Assembly: GCF_008728515.1 (NCBI RefSeq)
Contig: NC_044981.1
Span: 112,335,702-112,399,701, forward strand
Source of the DNA: Papio anubis
Taxonomy: Eukaryota; Chordata; Mammalia; Primates; Cercopithecidae
DNA: 64,000 nt
Reading direction: 5' to 3'
This document shows, in pieces, positions 57,215 to 64,000 of the stretch. Under the pieces are notes generated by a model. The model ran no database searches. It worked only from the letters and a program-made list of their open reading frames with translations, and was not told the DNA's origin. Position 1 is the first letter of the stretch, and each line of letters opens with the position of its first letter. The position numbers were made by a program, and so were the translations under genes.

Positions 57215-57419
57215 GCAAGAAAAAAGACAAGATTTTCCTGGCCCTGGTGCACTCTAGGCTCAATCAAACCAGCTGAAGCAGTTTGCTGTCCGTCATCACA
57301 CTATGTTTTCTAGAAGATTCTATCCTGATGAAGCACTCCCAGACTGGTTGAAAACCAAAGTTACTCTTCCTTGGAAAATCTTTGTGGACACCAGGTGGAG
57401 ACTGAAATTTCCAAGTTGG
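57215..57419. other. Unassigned; related to 56.36 kb block
   Basis: The part 57231-57310 shares gattttcctg, ccctggtg and tgttttctagaa in the same order with 56362-56460. The sequence may be a diverged copy of the same old repeat. Confidence 0.4.
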
Positions 57420-57781
57420 TGCCAGGCGTAGTGGCTCACGCCTGTAATCCCAACACTTTGGGAGGCCGAGGCAGGCAGATCACCTGAGGCCTGGAGTTCG
57501 ACACCAGCATGGCCAACATGGTGAGACCCTGTCTCTACTAAAATTGCAAAAGTTAGCCGGAGGTGGTGGTAGGCGCCTCTAATTCCAGCTACTCGGGAGG
57601 CTGAGGGAGGAGAATCGCTTGAACCCGGGTGGCAGAGATTGTAGTGAGCTGAGATCGTCCCACTGCACTCCAGTCTGGGCTACAGAGTGCGACTCTGTCT
57701 CACAAACAACCAACCAACCAAGAAAACAACAAACAAAACCCAACAACTAAAAAAGGAAAAAAGGCAAAAAAAAAAAAAAAA
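57420..57781 (+). mobile_element. Alu (S-like) with complex tail
   Basis: Complete Alu from gccaggcgtagtggctc. The tail is a mixture of CCAA and CAAA units and a final A run. It is the last Alu before the ULBP3-like gene. Confidence 0.9.
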
Positions 57782-58380
57782 TTACCAACCTCCATGCTGC
57801 CACCTTCAGGCCCCTGGGGGTTACAACCTCCGCTCCAGCTCCCCTCTGCACCTGTGCTGTTCCTCTGAGCCCCATTCACTCCCACAACTCTCTCATTCAT
57901 TCACTGGTTCACTCAGCCTCCAACCATCCTTAAATCATGTCAGGCTCACCAGGTGATGGAGAGAAAAATCATCCTCTGTGGGTCTGAAAAACACGCCTGA
58001 GTCCTGATGGTGGGTCTTGCTTTCACTTCCACCCCCTCACAGCACCCCCAGGGCCATGAAGAGGCCACGGCCTGGGCTCAGAGCTCCAGCTGTCCTCAGG
58101 GTGGGCCTGGCATTTGCTGACTTCAGGGAGAGCGGGAGACCTCACAACTGAAATAGGAAACCCGCCCTAGGCCCATGGATTTGAGTGTAGTTGGCCACAG
58201 ATGAGTGTGCAGCTAAGTGAGCCCCACGCATGCGTAGACCCCTCCCTCGGCTTCTGCTCTCCATGGAAACACAATTGATCACATGATGACTGATCACGGT
58301 CGGCCACTAGGACTTTCTTTTCTTTCCTTTTTTTCCAGAAGTCATAAAGGCATGTAGAATATACTCAAAGACCGCCTCAG
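57782..58380. other. Upstream flank of ULBP3-like gene
   Basis: No Alu or other clear repeat. A cgcatgcgtag motif near 58228 is close to an NRF1 site. It grades into the GC-rich promoter. Confidence 0.4.
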
Positions 58381-58989
58381 CTTTTAGTGGAGAGGCAAAG
58401 AAGATCCACTCCGGACTGGGAAGCGGCTGCGCCCTGGACGGAGCGGGGCGGGGACTCTGGGCTCAGGCTGAAGGAGGGCGGGTGTCGCTGACAGAGGCGG
58501 TGACGCGGCCGCCACTGAATATCCCTGTGCAAGTTTCTTCGCTTTCCTGTGCATCAGTGCTTACACTGGGGTAATAATAAATGCTGTGTTAAAAAATTAA
58601 ATGAGGCGGTCAAGAAGGAACCGGGTCCTGGCCCGCGCGGCGCCCAGGGTGGAGGGTAAGTGTTGGCTAGAGGTGGCCGCTGTCAGGCTACGAGCCCGGG
58701 GCGGCATGGGGCGGAGCATCCCCAAACAAGAGCAGGCTTAGGCTCCCCGGGTCCCAGCCCGGGGTGGGGCGGGGAAGGGCGAGACGGGGCGGGATAGGGC
58801 GGAGCATCCCTCCAAACTTGGGCAGGCGCGGGGCGCGACCGCAGCCGTCTCCGTGGGCGGGACTGGACGGAGAGGGGCGGGGCGGGCCGGAGCATATTCA
58901 ACCACTAGCAGGCATGGGAGGGTGGAAGTGATTCATCCGCCGGTCCCCACATCGTCCGCTCCTCCAGTCAGCTGCGCTCCAGGTCTACG
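58381..58989 (+). promoter_or_regulatory. GC-rich promoter of ULBP3-like gene
   Basis: CpG-rich sequence with at least six GC boxes of the ggggcgggg type (near 58444, 58764, 58783, 58789, 58876, 58881) and no clear TATA box at a usual distance. Sp1-type control is known for several human ULBP genes and would fit. A MIR-like remnant lies inside at about 58535-58605. Start sites cannot be placed exactly; the 5' UTR probably starts within about 80 bases of the ATG. Confidence 0.7.
58690..58918 (+). repeat. 88-bp periodic promoter repeat, three units
   Basis: The core ggagcat starts at 58713, 58801 and 58889, exactly 88 bases apart each time. Each is preceded by GC boxes and followed 13-15 bases later by gcaggc. 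The units have diverged outside these blocks. Confidence 0.75.
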
Positions 58990-59074
58990 ATGGCAGTGGC
59001 CGCCAGCCCTGCGATCCTTCTGTGCCTCCTGACTCTGTACCTGCTATCCGACTGGTCCGGGACGGGGCGGGCCG
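58990..59074 (+). CDS. ULBP3: ULBP3-like exon 1 (signal peptide)
   Basis: Encodes residues 1-28 plus the first base of codon 29. The ATG has G at +4. The leader has a hydrophobic core (ILLCLLTLYLL) and ends SGTGRA. The donor is ccg|gtgagt at 59075. The first ATG of the frame was chosen because it gives a family-typical leader (MAxAASPAIL start). Confidence 0.88.
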
Positions 59075-62000
59075 GTGAGTTTGGGGATGGAGCTTCAGCG
59101 GGGCAGGGGCCAAACCTGGGGGGCTGTGGACTGCAGCGCGTTTCAGAGGAGGGAAGGCTTCTAGAAGGACCGGCGCGATCTCCCCGGACTGCCCCCTCGC
59201 TCAGTTCCCATTCGCTGCTCTTTTTCGCCAGGTCCGCTTCCTAAGGCTGCTGCTTGCCCCGCAGGGCAGGAGGGGGGTCAAAGAAGGCGAAAAAGGAACC
59301 GCAGGAGGGTGGAGGGGCCAAAAAGCTGCAGAGGGCTAGGTGGGGAGGGGATCCCTTGGTGGAGCCCCGCAGCCCCACTCGCCCTTGGGAAGGAGAAACC
59401 AGAGCCCCTGGATCCCGAGCTGCGGTCAAGACAGGGGTGAAGGGAGGTTCCACAGAGATGCGATCACTGACACCCCAATCAGCCACAGGTCTGCTCTGCT
59501 CTCACCGGCTCTCTACCACACAAACCTTCCAGCATCCCCAGGGCTCTATGCCCTGGAACTTCCCCCTGCGCTTTGCTGCAGACACTCAACTGCCCCCAGC
59601 GGCTCAGCAGACACTTCCTACTCCTCCCCTCACCATTCACTTCCACTATTCAGGACGCATCTTTTCACTCCCTATCTCAGCCCAGTCCTGTCACCCCACA
59701 GGCCTCCCTCACCTCCCCATCCAAGAAGGGGCCCTTAGCACCTCCCCCACCAAATAACACCTTCACCCCCTTTGCCTGAGCACACACCCCAGCGGACACA
59801 CCCCAGCAAACACACCCCATGCTTTCCACAAAACCTAATGCAGGGGGGATGGGAAGTACCATGTCCCCCAGGATGACCCTGGGAGCGCCCGTGGGTAGAG
59901 GCACCCACTACTGCCCTTGGATCCCAGACCCGCCTGTTCTTCCTACTGGGGAGCCAGCGTCATATAGAGTAGTCACTAAGCAGACAGGTATCAGCAAACG
60001 CTTTCTAGAAAGGAAAAGCTGAAGGCACTTTGGTCCTTGCTGGCCATGGGTACTCTGTGTGTCAAGTCCTGTCCCTTTATAGAGGAACAGCAGGCAATGG
60101 CAACTTGCAAATAAAAGGGAGACCAGATGTGGACACCATCCTAGGTTGCTGAACCCAGATGAGGGCACATGCTGTGTCCTGGCAATTGCTGCCCCATCCC
60201 CTGGGGTGTCATCTCCAAGTGGTGTAAGTTGAAGAGTCACAGGTGTGTCCGACCCTGCCTGTGGCTTCTGGGTGGTGTGGATGTGATGGATATGAGTGGA
60301 GGTTCTATGGTTCGGGGCCAATGCTCCCCTGCTTTGCTGCGGAGTGGCATCATCGGTCCCTTGGGGCGATCAGGGACCCTCCCTGAAGCCTCAGGTGTGA
60401 GCTGAGGGTGAGGGGTGCACCCATGTGGTATCCTGGGGATCGGGGCCAACTGCTTGTGCAGCTTCTTGGTTCCCTGTGGCCCTGCTCCGGCCCATCCCAG
60501 GAGAACCACCTGCATCTTCTCACTGCTGGGCCTACCTTCCTAATGACCTAGAGGGTGAAGAGCCCACTGTGTGATGGGCAGCTCTGAGGCTGTGTGGTCA
60601 CTGCCCTCCCATAGATGGAGGCCCATCTCCACCAGGGCCCAGGACCACACCTGGAGCCACTTTTAAGTGAGGGGATTTCATTGCTGTGAGTGGCACAGCC
60701 TTGCTTCTGAGCAGCAGGGGACCCTGTTGTGATTCCGTGGTTGGGAATAGCCATGAAATCCACATAGCACCTTTTCCAACCACACATGCCTCTGGGATCT
60801 TAGGGAGTCCAGGGTCAAATAGCCATAGTGGCAGGTCCAGCAACACTCCTCATGAGAGTGTGTATGGCTGCATCCCAGCTACCAGAGCAGCATTCAGTAG
60901 TGACAGGGGATGTCATATGACCAGCACAACCTATAATAGTTACTACATTAACTACAAACACTAACCATTCCCGGTAGAAATCCAGGAAATGTGAAATTAC
61001 CATCGAATGGGTCTATGAACCCAGCACATCCCTCTAAGCTGGACCTGACACAGGCGTCCATCTGTTACTTTGCTCCAAATGCACCTCATGAGTAAGAGGG
61101 GAGCAAGTTAATGCTTCACATCTCAGGGAAGAGCTCAGATCGCACACTGTGTCCACTAGGAGTGTCTGGGTATTTGCTGTTTCATGGTGTACAGTTACCA
61201 GAGTGAATGTCCTTCTTGCTCTGTGGGGAAGTCTGAAGGAGTCATTGCAGTTGCTGTGGGGTTGAAGGGGCCCACCAGGGGCTCTGGGCTCTCCTTCTAG
61301 TAAGGGACTCTGCATCTGAGATGTGGCTCAGATCTCAAAGCTGGGCAAAGGAGCTCAGTTATTTCCTGGGGTGGCAACTTTCAGCCTCCTGGTCATCCAT
61401 CCTTGCATTTTGTCTTTGTGGTAATTATTTAAATCTAGTAGTATCCGGGTGGAGTCTCCATCTCTTTTGGATCTTGGACCCTTTTTTTCTATGGGGCATA
61501 GCTTTGTAAGACTGAGGTCCCCAGCTGGCATTGTGACTTCTCTAATTATTTCCATCATTGCACCCTCCTTCCTGCTGACAGTTGACGGCCTCCTCTTGAG
61601 ATCTGTTATTTCAGGATTTTCCACCCCCATTACTACCGGGAGCCCATTTCAGGAAGAGCATCTCCTACCCCTGACCCTGGCCTTCAGCAACAGGCATCCC
61701 TGAGCTTCTTGACAGTCTGCTGCCTTCTCCTGGGGCCTTCTTTATATGCTGGGTAAACAGGAGTCTTCCAGGCTTCCCTTGAGCACAGAGGGTGGACATT
61801 GTTCTGGATTCCATACTGCAGTCACTGTGGCATGGGCACTTCTCTTAGTCTTTTGTTGCTTCCTCTACAACCTGCCATGTAAGACCTGGGTTTTCTGTTT
61901 CATGCGGTGTGGGTCATTCCTTTCTCCAAGGTTCCAAGGGCAACCTCCTAGCAGATGACCACATTCCAGGGAACTTACAATGTCTTGTTACCCATAATAA

Positions 62001-63956
62001 ATGAACTCACCCTTATCCAATGTTGACTACATCGTACCCACTGCACCATGCTCCAACATCCTCAGGGTGCCTTCCCACACTCTCCCACCTCCTGCAGTCC
62101 ACCTGAGCTGCTCCTGAAGATCCTGCCGTCTAAGTCCTTCCTCCTGTAGCAGGCCTGCCACCTCCCTGGCAGGGTGCTGTGCTGACAGATGTGAGTATAG
62201 GTCTGGGCAGAGTGGGGAGATGGACATGTTGGCGACCCATGGTTCCTCTACAGGCAGAGACCACCGTCGAGGAAGAGAAATCCATGCTCTGCTACCCCAG
62301 CCCTTCAGGAAACCCTCTTGCTGTCCCAGTGTTTGGGGTCATTCCCCCACACCAACACTCTCCGGTGTTTTTTCTTTTTTTCCATAGATGCTCACTCTCT
62401 CTGGTATAACTTCAACATCACTCATGGACAACAGTGGTGTGAGGTCCAGGGCCAGGCTGATGAGAAGAATTTCCTCTCCTATGACTGTGGCAGTGACAAG
62501 GTCTTATCTATGGGTCACCTAGAAGAGCAACTGGATGTCACAGATGCCTGGGGAAAACAATTGGAAATGCTGAAAGAGGTGGGGCGGAGGCTCAGAATGA
62601 AACTGGCTGACAATAAGCTGGAGGATTTCACACCCAGCGGTGAGTGGAGGAGACCAAGGACAGAAGGGAGCAGAGTGTGGGCTCAGGGGCTGCACTTTGT
62701 GTGGGTAGAATAAATTAGACATGGGACCTCCATGAAGCCCAGCAGCAAGGGCAGGACTTGGAGGAGACAACAGGACCAGATGAGAAGGGTCTCAGCGTAG
62801 GAGGATGTGGGACAGGGAAGAGAATGTGTAAAGACCAGAGCTGATCTCTTTCTGATTGGGGCAGGACCCCTCACACTGCAGGCCAGGATGTCTTGTGAGT
62901 GTGAAGTCGACGGACCCATCCGTGGATCTTGGCAGTTCAGCTTCAATGGACAGAAGTTCCTCCTCTTTGACTCAAACAACAGAAAGTGGACAGTGGTTCA
63001 GGCTGGAGCCAGGCAGATGAAAGAGAAGTGGGAGGACAGCGAACTAACCATGTTCTTCCAGAAGATCTCGATGGGAGACTGCAAAACCTGGCTTAGGGAC
63101 TTCCTGATGCACAGGAAGAGGAGGCTGGAACCCACAGGTAACTGACAGGGGAGCACTGGGAGCACCCTGGAGATGCCATCGAGTTACACCCTTGTCTGTG
63201 AGTGTCTGAGTATGGTGGGTGTGGGTGTATGGGTGTGAGTGGGTGTGAGTCTATGCATGTGTGAGTGTGTGAGTGTAAGAACGTGAACCCCTCATGGGGG
63301 GGCTCCTCCTTGGGGTGGCTGGGCTCTCCCATCCTCCTCTTCTCTCTCCCTCCTGACTCCTCTTCCTCACTGCACTTGCTTTTGCTCCACTCACTGTGGA
63401 TTTCTCGCCAGCCTCGAAACTGTAGGTGTCATTGTGCTTCTGGGCCTTTCTCCTTAGATTTCCCTCCACCTAGGATTACTTTTCCTTTCCTCTCCCTTGG
63501 TCTCTTTCTAGAAATCCATCAAAACCACCTCAAATGCCAGCCCCGAGACTCTCCTGTCCCTGACCCTGGGGCATCACCTCCTCTTCCACCAGAGCAGGAG
63601 GGTGGGCTGTGCTGTCACCTTGCTTCCCTCAGCAGCTATGTGAACTCCCTGAGGACAGGGACACCCCCTCTCCCTTCCTACCCCAGGAACTGTCACAGCG
63701 GCTGCCCCATAGCAGGGGAGACAAATCCTCTGCCTTCCAGGATGACCTGGGGCAGCAGGAGCTGAGGAGGCATCTCCTCAGATTTGGGGCGTGGACAAGG
63801 GCTGTCACTCCTGTGTTTCCGTTTCAGCACCACCCACCGTGGCCCCAGGCACAGCCCAGACCAAAGCCATGGCCACCAGCCTCAGTCCCTGGAGCCTCCT
63901 CATCATCCTCTGCTTCACCCTCCCTGGCATCTTAGGAGAGTCCTTTAGAGTGACAG
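58990..63956 (+). CDS. ULBP3: ULBP3-like NKG2D ligand (joined exons, 3' partial)
   Basis: Join of 58990-59074, 62388-62639, 62865-63137 and 63828-63956, all with GT-AG introns in phase 1. The product has about 246 residues in the window: a signal peptide (1-28), an MHC class I-like alpha1 domain (29-112), an alpha2 domain (113-203), and a Pro/Thr-rich stalk plus hydrophobic segment (204-238). There is no alpha3, as in all ULBPs. Cys46/Cys62 and Cys123 or Cys125 with Cys185 fit the family disulphides. ULBPs are cell-surface ligands of the NK and T-cell receptor NKG2D and are induced by stress. The motifs FLSYDCGSDKVLSMGHLEEQL and LLFDSNNRKWTVV are ULBP3-like. Odd points are a missing stop codon at 63932 (TTA), loss of about four residues near residue 41 and one near 169. 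The gene is intact as far as visible. A paralogue of ULBP3 cannot be excluded. Confidence 0.85.
59075..62387 (+). other. Intron 1 of ULBP3-like gene
   Basis: 3.3 kb, GTGAGT donor and a pyrimidine-rich tract before the AG acceptor (tttctttttttccatag). It holds no Alu or L1 that I can recognise. Open frames in it (up to 167 codons at 59254-59757) have no domain. Confidence 0.85.
62388..62639 (+). CDS. ULBP3: ULBP3-like exon 2 (alpha1 domain)
   Basis: 252 bases, residues 29-112. The reading begins DAHSLWYNFNITHGQQWC. Cys46 and Cys62 are the likely alpha1 disulphide. Asn38 in N-I-T is an N-glycosylation sequon. Compared with human ULBP3 as remembered, about four residues are missing just before GQQWC. 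Confidence 0.88.
62640..62864 (+). other. Intron 2 of ULBP3-like gene
   Basis: 225 bases, GTGAGT donor and acceptor gattggggcag. The short length is typical of this intron in the ULBP family. Confidence 0.85.
62865..63137 (+). CDS. ULBP3: ULBP3-like exon 3 (alpha2 domain)
   Basis: 273 bases; residue 113 (Gly) is split over the junction and residues 114-203 follow. It begins PLTLQARMSCEC, a ULBP hallmark. Cys123, Cys125 and Cys185 are present. One residue is missing relative to human ULBP3 near KWEDSEL. It ends MHRKRRLEPT. Confidence 0.9.
63138..63827 (+). other. Intron 3 of ULBP3-like gene
   Basis: 690 bases, GTAACT donor, acceptor gtttccgtttcag. It holds a GT/GTG-rich run at about 63195-63280. 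Confidence 0.85.
63828..63956 (+). CDS. ULBP3: ULBP3-like exon 4 (stalk, GPI-type signal, extended tail)
   Basis: Encodes APPTVAPGTAQTKAMATSLS (204-223), the hydrophobic run WSLLIILCFTLPGI (225-238), and then LGESFRVT before the probable donor gtactg at 63957. In human ULBP genes, as I remember them, the codon after PGI is TGA. Here it is TTA at 63932-63934. If exon 5 begins as in human relatives (GTTAAAG), the next stop comes one codon into it, giving a tail of about nine extra residues. If the intron is retained, the first stop is TAG at 63995. Confidence 0.78.
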
Positions 63957-64000
63957 GTACTGTAGGCAAAACTGTGAGGGGAACAAGAGACAGATAGGGG
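63957..64000 (+). other. Start of intron 4 (window edge)
   Basis: Begins gtactgtaggcaaaac, a fair donor. The rest of the gene, including the 3' UTR, lies outside the window. Confidence 0.55.

Noticed and set aside
59254..59757. 167-codon frame in intron 1
   Set aside because: It lies inside the intron of the ULBP3-like gene and has no domain. The spliced gene model explains the region.
61265..61282. Second CTCF-like motif (cccaccaggggctctgg)
   Set aside because: It matches only half of the core. The final ggc positions fail, so it was not called.

Overview
The window is nuclear DNA from a catarrhine primate. It holds 41 recognisable Alu elements (AluJ, AluS and AluY-like), a primate L1/MaLR/Tigger/MIR repeat background, a class I endogenous retrovirus, and at the right edge the start of an intron-containing NKG2D-ligand gene of the ULBP/RAET1 family. 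The predicted protein reads as ULBP3-like. Compared with human ULBP3 as I remember it, it has several small indels and many substitutions, so a non-human primate (or a diverged ULBP3 paralogue) is more likely than the human reference allele. No database comparison could be run.

Layout. 1-7.3 kb: MaLR LTRs and a sense L1 with a second L1 3' end, Alus and purine microsatellites inserted in it. 7.3-21.9 kb: mostly unique sequence with scattered Alus, two Tigger-type DNA transposons, MLT1 LTRs and a 140-bp local duplication. 21.9-24 kb: an antisense L1 split by an AluY. 24-35.8 kb: mostly unique, with MIRs, a 36-bp minisatellite and an Alu carrying transduced 5' sequence. 35.8-47.2 kb: Alu-rich, including one Alu interrupted by two others. 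47.16-52.70 kb: an antisense, internally deleted provirus with both LTRs, inserted in an Alu. 52.9-57.8 kb: old repeats and weakly identified sequence. 58.4-64 kb: a GC-rich promoter and the ULBP3-like gene, with no Alu from 57.8 kb to the end of the window.

The only gene supported as protein-coding is the ULBP3-like gene (ATG at 58990; exons 58990-59074, 62388-62639, 62865-63137 and 63828-63956; the last exon or exons lie beyond the window). It encodes a signal peptide, MHC class I-like alpha1 and alpha2 domains without alpha3, and a C-terminal hydrophobic GPI-type signal. The codon expected to be the stop is TTA here, which adds a short hydrophilic tail. All other open frames are short and lie in repeats or in sequence without recognisable homology.

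The most informative structures are: the altered C-terminus of the ULBP3-like protein; an exact 88-bp period in its promoter; an Alu insertion at 31.9-32.4 kb that carries 5' flanking sequence also present in inverted orientation at 11.3-11.8 kb; an L1-derived filler inside an Alu; uneven divergence between the two LTRs of the provirus; and a good CTCF-type motif at 44.35 kb. I did not find a wholly new biological system.
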